Positions 45,270 to 56,343 of a stretch of 64,000 nucleotides of DNA are shown piece after piece. A program made the translations under genes and the position numbers. Source of the DNA: Theocolax elegans (Eukaryota > Arthropoda > Insecta > Hymenoptera > Cerocephalidae). The stretch lies in the NCBI GenBank assembly GCA_026168455.1, contig CM047426.1, forward strand, positions 69,337,740 to 69,401,739. Reading direction: 5' to 3'. Position 1 is the stretch's first letter. Each line of letters opens with the position of its first letter. The notes under the pieces were generated by a model, which was not told where the DNA came from, ran no database searches, and saw only the letters and a program-made list of their open reading frames with translations.

Positions 45270-48125
45270 TTTTTTTTATACAAGCGTAACTATATCCAGG
45301 ACATTTACAAAGTTTTTTGCAAGTGCAATTAGTAGCTCGAATGTACATTATGAGACTTCCAACAGTTTCATTATTTATATAAGTTATATAATGTGAATTT
45401 GTTTTTTGGTCATTTTGGCTTAATTCTGAAGTGTACAGTATTCTATTTTCGTATAGTTTTTAAAATAAAAATACATTTTTCCCAGGTATGTTGTATTTTA
45501 ATACTAGTTTTTCGGCTTCAGCGTGCTGCATTTTAGATCCAGCACCAGCTATGTAAATATTGTTTTCAATTTTGAAGAGTTTAAGTTTTCTTTCAGGAGA
45601 TAAAATGGTATGGCAGAAATTATAAATATCACTGCCTTCTTCAAGCCAATCATATTTTAAAATATGAATTTTTATGTACATATTTAAATTAAATATAATT
45701 TTTTTTTTTTTTTTTTTTGTTATTTAACGTCGCTCTATTTATGCTGCCAGGGCTAATCAGTGACGGAGGTGAACGGTGTGTCTGTAAACAAAGCACATGT
45801 AGTTGAAACAGTGGTGCTTGTGTCCATCGGAAGATATCATCGGTCACTGTAATTAGTCTAATAATTACAGTTTCCTGTCCTCCCGATGTAACCACCGCGA
45901 TCCTCTTTACATCTTCGCGTCCCTAACGTTCCCTATAGTTCAGATGCCCGTGCCTCTCATGCACTGACAAGTGCACAAATCGTACGCGCACCTGAACTGG
46001 CGTCACATTATAGTGACACGCCGAGCCACTGAGTCGCGGTGTTCGAAAAATGCACATGAAAAAATTTTCAGAGGTACACGTCTGGGATCGAACCCACGAC
46101 CCTCGGTGTGAGAGTCGGGAGCTCTACCCATGAACCACCGCGGCTCTACTAAATATAATTTGTAATTGTGGCTTTTTGCTTCCGTGTACAAAATTTTTTA
46201 TTTTTTCATTTAAATCTTCTAATGGGAAACATGATGTAGTCCACAAAGGTCCTAAACGGTGAACTACATCTGGCAAATGTATAAGGCTGTGTGTGTTACA
46301 GGTCATACTTTTAACTCCATACAGAAGCTCAAATCTACTTACAAATTCGTGAATCAACTTTTCAGCGAAACTCACCATTACCAATTCTACTTTTTCGTTA
46401 CACAACAAGAATATAGCTAAGACCAAATATTGATAATGATCAAAGTAATTTTGAGGTAGTATATTATGTAAAATTATTAAAGAATAATAAAAGAAACAAT
46501 TCTTTAGTTCTGAAGCTTTCCAATATTCTAAGTGCGATTTTATGGACCTAGGACGTCGTGCAATAAATGAAGGGGGTTTTATAGAGCAAAGCCTATCATC
46601 TACTATATCAATAAAATTGTTTATGCTGTAATTTTCACACGAATATTTGGATTCGAACCAAAGCTCCATCAACTTTTTCACGATTCCTTCGAAAACGCAA
46701 TGCATGACATCGACTGCAGTAGAAGTAATAAATTTATGGGCAATCAGTGACAATATTGACGGCCCTTTTACACCACACACAGGCATTTTAATATCTACAG
46801 CTTGCGTAGAACATTGTAAAACATCTTTTTCAGTTCGTAAAGACACATTTACTTCGTAGGAATGTGTACGCGTACGATCTACGAATCGCCCGTTATACTG
46901 ATTCATGCAGAGAAATAAAGCTTTTGCCGGCAAATCAGCTGTGCCACATAATATGAGACCTCGTATTGTAATGGTTTTATTAAGATCTCTAACATATAAA
47001 TCGATGCCTCTATATAAGTGTTTAAATGGTTTTACTAACGGTTCCAAAAATAAATTTGGAATAGGTTTTTTATCACCAAACCACAGACATGCAAGTAAAA
47101 CATTTTCAAGTTTGAAACGTTCTTCATATGGAAGCTCTAAAATAATTAAGAAAAATCCCTATATACTAAATTTCGACGATTTAAAAATACTAATTCCATC
47201 CGTATACCACATCAATGAAATGTTATTTTTATTCGATAATAGGTTAGTTTCTTCTACTAAATTTCTGTAAATATATCCATCGTATATGTCACTTAAACTT
47301 CCATCAGTATTTGCAACCATACCTCTGCTTTTATTTAATTTTTCATAAAAACCAGGTCGACGGTACAACGATTCTAATTGTCCTATTAGAGAAATTGATA
47401 TAAAATAATCCTCTTTTACATCGCACTCACATAAATTTAACTCCGACGATACTTCTTCATTGTCTATGTATTCGTTATTATCTAAATTACTTACGGTATT
47501 ATGTGCAGAAAAAATACAATTAGAACAATAAAAGTACTTTTCTAGAGGTACGTCGTCAAATTCATTTAGTAATTGTTTAAATTTATACAAATTTGTAGGA
47601 CACTTATTTGGTTTTGGCAAAATCATCAAAATAAGTTTTAATGTTTCGCAGGTGTGCGAATTAGGTTGGTTTAATTTTGATTTTAAAATACCAACACTCA
47701 AAACAAATTGTTTAACAGTAATATAAGATCCAAGGTATAATCCCTCATCCAATACTGAAAACTTATCGTCATTTATGCTATCATTTTTATCGCTGTTACA
47801 ACAGCTACAACTTGTCTCACTGTAACTGTCATAATCACTGCCAGTATTACCTATATAAATTTCATTAATAAATAGTATTAATGATAATACAGTGAATGCA
47901 TACTATTAAAAGAATAATAAAATAAATTACGTTAGAATTTGCGTTGTCCTCATTCTCGCACTCCAGCGGTTCTTCACCTAGAAGCGGCGATACTTTTGTA
48001 TCGAATAATCGTTTAGAACGCTTTTTTGAATAACAGCATAACTTTTCAAATTTAATTGGACACTTATACATTTTAACTAGGTTTAGATTTGAAAATTTAG
48101 CGACTTTTTCTTCTGCATTAGTCAA
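45270..48125 (-). pseudogene. Tnp2/CACTA-like transposase, nearly intact but for a SINE and two stops
   Basis: Candidate first exon 48125-47931 with KRSKRLF and EEPLECENED, then a likely small intron (GTAAT...TATAG, about 47930-47851; the junction phase is unsettled). Main frame from 47851: FYCSNCIFS, LSDIYDGYIYRNLVEE, SLMWYTDGISIFKSSKFSI, stop TAG at 47159 in place of Trp, then FKLENVLLACLWFG and ITIRGLILCGTADLPAKALF. Next come FLCMNQYNGRF, STAVDVMHCVFEGIVKKLME with the Asp-MHC box, and THSLIHLPDVVHRLGPLWTT. A SINE (45702-46149) interrupts after KKPQLQII, and the same frame resumes with YIKIHILKYDWLEEG, a TAA at 45460, and CTCKKLCKCPGYSYAC. Same broad family as the copy at 3.4-5.1 kb but a different branch. 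Confidence 0.8.
45702..46149 (-). mobile_element. tRNA-derived SINE inside the transposase
   Basis: The tRNA-like head at 46149-46075 (minus strand) has A-box-like GCGGTGGTTCATGGGT and B-box GGGTTCGATCCC; the body ends in a poly(A) tail (T run 45702-45718). Flanked by an 11-12 bp duplication TAAATATAATTT. Nearly identical to the copy at 62014-62456. Removing it and one duplication restores the transposase frame. Confidence 0.9.
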
Positions 48126-48180
48126 TAATATTTATCGATATCTTGCTCTGCACTTAATTTTTATACACACAATAATTCGA

Positions 48181-48328
48181 TTAACCTTTAGACTGCCGGC
48201 ATGGCTCATACATGAGCCACCTGTGACCTTGACAACTACTCTAGAGATATGAGGTGTTTTTATGTATAAATTTTGCACATCAAAAATATCAATCTATAAG
48301 GCAAAAATGCCGGCAGTCTAAAGGTTAA
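48181..48328. mobile_element. piggyBac-like MITE with TTAA target sites
   Basis: TTAA at both ends (48181-48184, 48325-48328) encloses 140 bp with a 17-bp terminal repeat CCTTTAGACTGCCGGCA. A small internal palindrome TGGCTCATACATGAGCCA lies near 48201. The TTAA target and CCY-type ends are piggyBac traits. Confidence 0.85.
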
Positions 48329-48504
48329 AAAACAAACTAAAATACTTTTAAAAAAAGAAATGTTCAAGTCAATAAAATAAATTAGAAAAAGTATTGACGA
48401 TTCTGAATATTGACGCAACTACTGTATTTTGTTTTATACAGAAATAAATCAATTTTATCATAACCATTAAACATGACTAACCGCAAGATAGAACATACAT
48501 AATT

Positions 48505-48729
48505 ATGTACGTTTTAGTTTTTTGGGTACATACTAAGACAAAAAGTGTTGTCGAAGAAGTCGATATATATCTAAATGTGCCGAAAGGGGAAATGACTTAT
48601 ATTAAATACGCAAATGGTAAAAAATACAAAGGAAAAGTTGTGGAAAAAGTTGTAAGCATCAATCGTAATAGTATAATAAATTTAAATATAGCTTTACAAG
48701 TATATAGCAATTTTTTTAGAAAAGAATAA
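48505..48729 (+). CDS. Possible small exon of an unrecognised gene
   Basis: 74-codon frame MYVLVFWVHTKTKSVVEEVD followed by KGEMTYIKYANGKKYKGKVV. The composition is protein-like, and a consensus donor (GTT|GTAAGC) near 48651 suggests the exon may end there. The layout of an MYxLVxW start followed by a beta-rich basic segment reminds me of N-termini of some insect BEN-domain-type proteins, but this is only an impression. A MITE follows at 48775. Confidence 0.3.
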   Translation: MYVLVFWVHTKTKSVVEEVDIYLNVPKGEMTYIKYANGKKYKGKVVEKVVSINRNSIINLNIALQVYSNFFRKE

Positions 48730-48774
48730 TTTATACTTTATCACATAATATATAATATGCATAACATAATCTTA

Positions 48775-49436
48775 AGAGGACGTCGAAGCTAGCATTTTTA
48801 CCATCAGAGTAACTCTACCTAATGGCACATATTCGCAATCAGTTTCACACTATTCTTCGTTATTTGCCGCTAGATTTCAATGAAATTTGCACAGGATATA
48901 TAAAATGATGCAGAGAATTGGGCTGTGCATCGAAAAGCGGCGAAAATTGAAAGAAAAACCTTTCTGATTAGTCTAAAACTGATGAACTCTACCTAATGGC
49001 ACATATTCGCAATTACAGTTTCACACTATTCTTCGTTATTTGCCGCTAGATTTCAATGAAATTTGCACAGGATATATAAAATGATACAGAGAATTGGGCT
49101 GTGCATCGAAAAGCGGCGAAAATTGAAAGAAAAACCTTTCTGATTAGTCAAAAACTGCTAACCCCAACCGCGTACGTTATACGTATGTAGTAAGGATATT
49201 CCCCAAGAGGTGGCGCTGTATGGGTGCATCGATGTTGGGGTTAGCAGTTTTAGACTAATCAGAAAGGTTTTTCTTTCAATTTTCGCCGCTTTTCTCTGCA
49301 TCATTTTATATATCCTGTGCAAATTTCATTGAAATCCAGCGGCAAATAACGAAGAATAGTGTGAAACTGTAATTGCGCATATGTGCCATTAGGTAGAGTT
49401 ACTCTGATGGTAAAAATGCTAGCTTCGACGTCCTCT
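48775..49436. mobile_element. TA-target MITE with a duplicated left arm
   Basis: AGAGGACGTCGAAGCTAGCA at the left and its complement at the right, flanked by TA dinucleotides (48773-48774, 49437-49438), as for Tc1/mariner. About 190 bp of the left arm (CTCTACCTAATGGCACATAT... to ...CCTTTCTGATTAGTC) is repeated in tandem at about 48986-49170; the right arm is single. The centre holds TTGGGG...CCCCAA-type pairing. Confidence 0.85.
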
Positions 49437-49438
49437 TA

Positions 49439-49880
49439 TTTAAAAAAATTCTTAACTAAAAATTATTTTTTTGATGATAAACAATATTTAGATAAATTGA
49501 TTGTAAGTTCGGATAGTTTTATTTTGAGTACTAAGAGCAAAATCAATAAGAAAATGTTTTTGAACAACAAAGAAATTAAATCGAAAGTATTAGAAAATAA
49601 GAAGAAAAAACAATGTGCTTTAAATAAATCTGATATACATATATCAAAGTTAAAACAATTTTTGATAACTCCAACAGAGAATAAGAATCTGATGATGAAA
49701 ATGAAAATGAAAAGAGTATTTTAGATGACGAACCGAAAGAAATGAGGCACGAAGAGCTACGAAAAACGTTTGTACGAGATAGAGAAGAAGAGACATCAGA
49801 ACAAGGAATTGAAAAAACGGAAATAGAAAGAGAATATGTTAGAGAGATAGAATATGATAGTGATGAATTACAAGTACACT
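49439..49880 (+). pseudogene. Lys/Glu-rich coding-like remnant
   Basis: After the MITE the text is open for long stretches: LKKFLTKNYFFDDKQYLDKL, IHISKLKQFLITPTENKN and, after a frame change near 49690, SILDDEPKEMRHEELRKTFV and REEETSEQGIEKTEIEREYV. Highly charged, low complexity, no domain recognised. It may continue the candidate gene at 48505, split by the MITE. Confidence 0.3.
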
Positions 49881-50665
49881 GAAAAAAGATTAGGACATAA
49901 TACGTCCTCATATGGACACCGACTGTCTGAAACCCAAAGCTTGCGTTTGTCCTTCCGTTTAGGACGTATGTTTAACCCTAAAATCATAAAGAATATGCGT
50001 GTAGGAATTTTACAGCGAGCTTATAATAATAGTTACCGAAATTAACAAAATATATATCAAAAGGCGGGATAGTGCCTGACGCAAGTATAGGCGCGAGAGC
50101 CATTATATACAGCTAACTAGCCCCCCCAGATTTTTACTTTTTAACCACTTCAATATTACTTATTTATTTTGTGCTATTAGCCACGCATTACTTTCCTTAT
50201 TGCTAACCCTCACTGTACATTAAGTTTTGTTCGAATTCATTCACGCATATTCAAGAAAATCGATGCCAAAGATATTGCTTGCTGAATTCCTTTTCTCGAT
50301 TTTTGCTTCTTCCCTTTTTTCGTCTCCCTATATATGTATATGTCTATAGAAAGCGAAAAGAGATAGCGATATGGGAGATGTGTGAGATAGAAAGACAGCG
50401 TTGCGCGTTAGCCGGTCAAAGAACGCTTACAGAGGTCCCAACGATTGGCAGGACATTTAGTTTAGATGTGGCAGCAAGAGGGCGCTGTATTATACTGCTA
50501 CTGTCAGCTCAGTACTCTCTGTTGACATGCATTTTGTTTGGTTATAGATTTATATCAAAGTATAAAGTGTTCAACATTCATTTATTGTGACAAATTGTTT
50601 ATTAATTTCAATTTTCTGAATTATTCTGATTAAAAATTAATTTTTTTAATTTTTTATAATCATAG
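49881..50665. other. Intergenic, unassigned
   Basis: Contains a GGACATAATACGTCC/GGACGTATGTTTAACCCT inverted phrase near 49890-49980 that may be a small MITE, and a 103-codon frame at 50279-50590 without features. Confidence 0.3.
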
Positions 50666-50842
50666 GAAGGTTGTCGATACAATGCTTTGCACATTGCAGT
50701 CAAAGTCACACAAAGTCCACAAATGTGTAAATTAAAATTTTGGTACGTTGGACATCCAGAATTTGTTAAAATGTTTTATGATGAATCCGATGAAACCAAA
50801 AGTTATGTAGATAGGGCATACATGTTACAAGATTTTGTTTAA
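50666..50842 (+). pseudogene. ANKLE2-like ankyrin exon fragment
   Basis: After ATCATAG the frame reads EGCRYNALHIAVKVTQSPQM, then HPEFVKMFYDESDETKS and DRAYMLQDF before a stop. This resembles the conserved ankyrin segment of ANKLE2 (E-G-x-RYNALH-x-A-K, PEF-x2-x-Y, DRA-x2-L-DL). ANKLE2 is an ER/nuclear-envelope LEM-family protein controlling BAF phosphorylation. The expected LDLYLNTPDK continuation is missing: the text turns into a local repeat at about 50840. A host exon relic, captured or left by a duplicated gene. Confidence 0.5.
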
Positions 50843-50962
50843 ACATGGTGAAATTCACTATAGCTCCAGTGATTGGAAATGAATGGTACAATTATTATAT
50901 TACTCGAGTAACAGGGAAGTCTATTCAGATTATATGTAAGCTATCATGTGATGAATTCTTTA
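50840..50962 (+). repeat. Local repeat, copy 1
   Basis: TTTAAACATGGTGAAATTCACTATAGCTCCAGTGATTGG... recurs with changes at 51822-51925. A 53-codon frame (MVKFTIAPVIGNEWYNYYIT) is open here but is broken in copy 2, so the coding meaning is unclear. Confidence 0.6.
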
Positions 50963-51057
50963 GTTATATTAATGTCGTCCACGTAGTTGAAATTGTAGAT
51001 TAGGTATTATATCGATAATTGATGAACACACTGTATTGTTTACATTACACTGCAACG

Positions 51058-51086
51058 TTTCGATGGAAATTCTCCATCCTCTTCAG
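51058..51086 (-). ncRNA. Hammerhead ribozyme motif
   Basis: Minus strand: CTGAAGA, stem II GATGGA/TCCATC (6 bp) with a short loop, GAAAC, then GTT. Stem I can form between TGC before the core and GCA after GTT. The invariant core CUGANGA...GAAA is complete. The neighbourhood (51010-51520) is related to 52180-52740, which has the same motif. Confidence 0.6.
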
Positions 51087-51089
51087 GCA

Positions 51090-51620
51090 TTACCTTTATT
51101 ACACATATTTTACATTAGATTATAATAACAAGATTGAATATACATATATTATAATTATTACATTGGTAACTAACTACACGTCAATATTCATTAAAAATTA
51201 TAAAAATTCTTTCGTAGTATCTCTGAATCGTTGCACTATGAATTAAAGACAAAGTATAATAAATACATATTCTCGAAGATAAGTATAGCACAGAAGTTAA
51301 GGTTATATAGCCAACATTTATCTCTCCTTTATGTGATTTACACATTATTATAAAAATAGAAAACAATAAAATAAAATAAATAAATAAATAAACAATATAT
51401 AAATAAATAAATAATTGGAACAAAACACAACGTAGTTAACACAAAGAAAAAGCAAAAGCAGTCAGGTAAAAACAAATGAAAACATGACAGACGGTTATTA
51501 TATGAGCCATTTAAATCTTATTGACATGCGCAATTATGTACAATTATTAGATAAGCGCGCGAAATATTATAATACGGCGCGAAAATTCAAAACTTGTAAT
51601 TGTATATTATAAGTGTAAGT
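51090..51620. repeat. AT-rich remainder of the ribozyme-bearing repeat, copy 1
   Basis: Shares words with 52260-52760 (for example AGGTTATATA, AGCAAAAGCAGTCA versus AGCAAAAGGCAGTCA, ACAGACGGTTA). No coding potential; frames here are AT artefacts. Confidence 0.5.
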
Positions 51621-51821
51621 TCATGATAGGGAAATTAATACTATCATGTGATGAATTGTTATCAATTGGTTTGTTTTAGTTTTATTTATTTGCCAGAAAG
51701 TCTCTCGGGAGCATATATTCATGAAATGAAATAGAAACTTTACATATATAAGATAGTTTGCGTATAATCTCAATAGACTTCCCAGTGACTCCAGTCTAGT
51801 GGATATAAATTAAGAATTTTT

Positions 51822-51925
51822 TAAACATGGTGAAATTCACTACAGCTTCAGTGATTGGAAAAAAATAGTACAATATTATTATATTACTCGAGTAACTGGG
51901 TCCATTCAGATTATATTAGTTTATA
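51822..51925 (+). repeat. Local repeat, copy 2
   Basis: Diverged copy of 50840-50962 with a broken frame. Confidence 0.6.
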
Positions 51926-52220
51926 CTTTTCAATAGAGCAATAGTTCCACTTTCTTCTTTCTTTAAAGGACAATTTTTACTTTTTACCCTATTGTAAAGA
52001 GTAATTTGTATATTTTGCACTGTTCAAAGAGTAATTTAAGTTGTTTAGTCGTTTAAAAGGTGTTGTTTTGGGATTTTTAACGTTACTTAAAGAGTACTAA
52101 AGTCATCAAATTACTCATTTAAGTATTGAGTGACTTTTTGTCGTCCATGCAGTGTATTTAGGAGTAGTTTAGGATTTCCTCGATATTGATGAACAAACCA
52201 TATTTATCTATTTGGCGACG

Positions 52221-52249
52221 TTTCGATGGATATCCTCCATCCTCATCAG
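52221..52249 (-). ncRNA. Hammerhead ribozyme motif (left arm)
   Basis: Minus strand: CTGATGA, stem II GATGGA/TCCATC closed by GGATA, GAAAC, then the triplet GTC. Complete invariant core and an ideal GUC cleavage triplet. Stem I is short (GC/GC with possible further pairs). Confidence 0.6.
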
Positions 52250-53425
52250 GCTATACCTTTTTTTATTAAAAAATGATTTCATTTTACAACATCTTTTTAG
52301 CACAATTTTTACATATATAAATCTAAGTTACTTACTATTTCGTCAATATGTAGGTATACAATATTAACAGCATCTCTGATGCGTCGCTCTATAATTGAAA
52401 ACAATGATTAAAATAACAAACGTTTAACAATTTTTGCACAGAGTTTGAGGTTATATATAACATACTTTTCCCCTATTGTTGTGTCCATAATCAACACAAA
52501 AAATTGAAAATTAAATAAATACTTGAAGAACATTATAAAATAAATTAACACATAATTACACATACTAAGCAAAAGGCAGTCAAATATTAAAATAAAGCAA
52601 ACAATGTATATCACAGACGGTTAATACTGAAAATTTGAAATCTTACGTCCCCCGTTTTTAGAGACACCTATGCGATTAATCTTAATCAGATCGACAACAC
52701 AGTCATCCCCACTACAGGCGCGAAACTTCAAATTACGTACATTATGTGTACTGATAAGTAATAAAAATTAATAAATTATTTATGATTATTTACAAGAGAA
52801 CTCAAAAAAAAAATTTTATAAGACTAAATTAAAATTTACCATTTCAATAAAAAAATTTTTTCCCGTTGAAACAAATAATAATTGGTAATAAAAAATTTTA
52901 ATAATTAAATTTAAATAGTTAAGTATTTTATTAAATTTTTAAATATAGTAGATTAACTAAACAATTTTTATATAATAATCAAGAATCTTTTAATTATGAA
53001 CATAAATGAGATGAAATTAAAAAAACCAAAAATATATATTTGAATTTCCCGCGCCGCGCATCGTACAGTGACATTATCAATAGTATTAAATTAAAATCTC
53101 AATTATAATGTATATCTCTCCCCTATGACATAACCTCAAATCAATGTATATCGATCAGATGTTTGGATAAGGCGAGTGATTGACTTGCGTGTTGATCGAT
53201 TCTTACTGCGCGTATTGTTCTTGACCTCAATCTCTGTGCAAAAATTGTTAAACGTTTGTTATTTTAATCATTGTTTTCAATTATAGAGCGACGCATCAGA
53301 GATGCTGTTAATATTGTATACCTATATATTGACGAAATAGTAAGTAACTTAGATTTATATATGTAAAAATTGTGCTAAAAAGATGTTGTAAAATGAAATC
53401 ATTTTTTAATAAAAAAAGGTATAGT

Positions 53426-53454
53426 CTGATGAGGATGGAGGATATCCATCGATA
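53426..53454 (+). ncRNA. Hammerhead motif with a mutated core (right arm)
   Basis: Same as the left-arm motif except GAAA is changed to GATA, which removes an invariant adenine; probably inactive. Confidence 0.5.
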
Positions 53455-53523
53455 CGTCGACAAATAGATAAATATGGTTTGTTCATCAATATCGAGGAAA
53501 ACCTAAACTACTCCTAAATTACT

Positions 53524-53995
53524 CATTTAAGGTTCAGTTTTTACTCTTTGGGGTTAAGAGTGTGTGAAGAAACTTTTTTAATTTAACTGAATTTTCCTGA
53601 ACAAAATGTCAGATCCAAATTACACGGATCTACACCTTTCAACATAAATATCATAATTAATATATTAAATAAAAATCTTAAAAAATTCATAACAGGTAGC
53701 TTAAAACAAAAGCAAGGGCATGGCGTTTTGATTTTTTAAGAAATAATAATTTGTTTAATAATAATCGAGTAAACATTTTTTAGATGCTAATTATTAGTAA
53801 ATAAGTGATAAACTTTCAATGCAAACATTGTAATTTAAATAATCAATTTAAAAATTTAGAAAATTTTGCGTATATTCCTAAAACATTCAGACTAAGACAT
53901 TCATTGCTAAGACATCTTTAAGTTTTAATAATCACGAAATATAAATTAAAAATAGATGGATTTCATTAATCAATAGGTAAAGCAAAAAAATTTTT
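53524..53995. other. AT-rich DNA
   Basis: 53640-53800 is an inverse relative of 41640-41760 (AGCTTAAAACAAAAGCAAGG). No gene. Confidence 0.4.
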
Positions 53996-53999
53996 TTGA

Positions 54000-54850
54000 A
54001 AATAGTTTATAGGAACAACACGAAAAAAATATCTCACTTCTGCGCTGAAGCGTACAAATTTTTTAGCGACTTTACAATGCGATGGTTTTTATTATTAGCA
54101 TTAAAAAAATTTTGCTTCTACATTCTCTGATGTACAATTTTGTGTTGTTTCAGAATCCCTGGTCAAATATTTGGCCAGATTTAAAGGAGAAATGTCAAAA
54201 CCAATTTAAATACTACAAAAAACACCTATATTAATTAAAAAAAAACTTTTACTCCTTTTTTTCAGAATGTTAATGCAAATATAATCTATGCTCAAAATAT
54301 GAAGAAAAGTGAAGAGAATAGTTGCTGTTTAAATCAGTATTTTTTTAATAATACACGCTTTTTCAAATTATTGTTAATTTATCGAATAAGTAACCTTGAA
54401 TCATCATAATAAATTATATGTATATTATATAGCTTCTTTGATAAACATAAATATCTTACCATATAGTTTATACATGGCGGGATCTATATGGCCATCGTAA
54501 ATGTATCAAAAAAGTAACAAATCGTAAATTTTCGTTCATTTCAGGCGTTATTTGCAGATTATAAGGTAGATAAAAAATTTTTTTCACTAAAAGTAACTTG
54601 TTTAAAGTGCAACTATTCTTTTCGCTTTTCTTCACATTATGAGTGTACATTATATTTTTTTAAGTATACATTATATTAGCGATAAAATTCTAAAAAAACT
54701 CGAGAACAAATTTTTTTCTCAAATTTTGGTATTTTTTTGTTTACATTGGTCTTATCATTTTTGCTTTAAATCTGGCAAAAATTTTGACAAGGGATTCTGA
54801 CAGCGGAAAATCTTACGTCAGAATCTCTAGAAGCAAAATTTTTTTTTAAC
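54000..54850. repeat. Imperfect palindrome of about 850 bp
   Basis: Left words AATTTTGCTTCTACATTCT, GAATCCCTGGTCAAATATTT and GCCAGATTTAAAGG are matched in inverse order on the right (CTTTAAATCTGGC, GACAAGGGATTC, AGAATCTCTAGAAGCAAAATT). Old foldback. Confidence 0.55.
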
Positions 54851-55019
54851 ACGCACGAATTTCGCGTTTTTGCGCTCTAAAAATAGGGCCTAAAGTATCC
54901 CTTTAGCAACCGGCGGGCGCAAAAGTACTTTAGCGCTGCCGAGATTCAACAAACAAGAAAGACTCATTATCTTATCTGCTCCCTAAATTTAGCGATTTAG
55001 ATATTTATTTAGATATTGG

Positions 55020-55520
55020 TGTGTGTATAATATTAAGCTCCATAAAAAGTTTCTGCAATTGAAAATACTGAAATCAAAATAGTAACGGCAAGTATTTTAT
55101 AGATATCAAAAGAAATTTTTTATTTATTTATTAAATATTCCACGTTGAATTTGAGCCTCTAGACAGTATACTTTATATAAAACACCTTCTACGAAGGTGT
55201 CAACATTCGCAAGTATGGTTTCCAATCACACTTTCAAAAATGTTATCTGATAAAAAAATCTTTAATTATTACTCCCATCCTATTTCTACTTATATTTTGC
55301 TTAAACTCCATAAAAATCTTCTGCAATAGAAGGTACTGCAATCAAATATCGACAAGTAATTTTAATGAAATATTTATATATTTTTTTGCTTGAACTTCAT
55401 AAAGTTTCTGCAATTGAAAGTACTGAAGTCAAAGCGGAATTATCGACAAGTATTTTTTACCATACCATACATTGCATTTTTTTTAATTAAACCTTTATAT
55501 ATTTTGCTTAAACTCTATAA
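55020..55520. repeat. Diverged local repeats
   Basis: Three or four units share TCCATAAAAAGTTTCTGCAA-like text, GAAAGTACTGAAGTCAAA and ATCGACAAGTATTTT at about 55040, 55310 and 55390. Irregular spacing. Confidence 0.5.
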
Positions 55521-55608
55521 CAAGTTTTAATTAATTTCCACGAAACTGATAAAAAGGAAACTTCTTTTTTTTATTCTCTTTAAATAAACAATGTTTATCC
55601 TTCCCGTG

Positions 55609-56285
55609 CTTTACATCAGTAGATACACAATTTTATAGAATAATAATAATTCATTTGTGCAAAATAAATTTCTGCATAACTAATAAAAACTAATTTCTCT
55701 CTTTTTTATGCTCTTTAAATAAAATAATACTTGCACCACGCGTTGGGTTGCCATCTTTCTTTTGAACTATACGTCTGATTTGAATTAAATAGCGTATTGC
55801 ATATGCATATTTATATATCAAAGACTTATCAAATATTTTAAGTTTTTTCTTATTAAGTAAAATTTTAAGATTTATATAACGACAGTATATCTTTCTAATG
55901 AGGCCTATATATGTCGACACAGCGATTGATTTTGATTTGCTTTTGCAGTGAAATGAAGCACTAGTACTTGATAACAATTTTATGGTAAAATAAGAAATGG
56001 ATATAATAAAAAATGGAAATACATTTAAGTTTAGATGTAAAACATTATAATGCTTTATTTGACCATATTATTTTACACGATAACCTATACTAAATACCGT
56101 CGATATAAGATAGGATATTAGTAGGTCAAAAATAACTCGACTGAAATACTTAATCAATGGTGGTGCAAGTATTATTTTATTTAAATGGCATAAAAAAGAG
56201 AGAAATTACTTTTTATTAGTTATGCAGAAATTAATTTTGCACAAATGAATTATTATTATTTTATAAAATTGTGTATCTACTTGAG
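55609..56285. mobile_element. Foldback with about 130-bp arms
   Basis: GTAGATACACAATTTTATAG...GCACCACG at the left and the inverse at 56160-56285. The centre contains a minus-strand 95-codon frame (55977-55690) without known motifs. Confidence 0.65.
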
Positions 56286-56343
56286 TCCTAACCAGTTTAC
56301 GACTGTTGCGAATATGATGGTGCGCCTCACTCCGGAACCCACC

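Larger units (their letters stand above)
52141..53523. mobile_element. Inverted-repeat element with a hammerhead motif in each arm
   Basis: Arms of about 290-310 bp: TAGGAGTAGTTTAGGATTTC...GACGTTTCGATGG... (52155-52450) and the inverse (53237-53523). The interior includes two AT-rich stretches and a 68-codon frame of no known type. Each arm contains one ribozyme core pointing outward; the right one is mutated. Confidence 0.75.
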
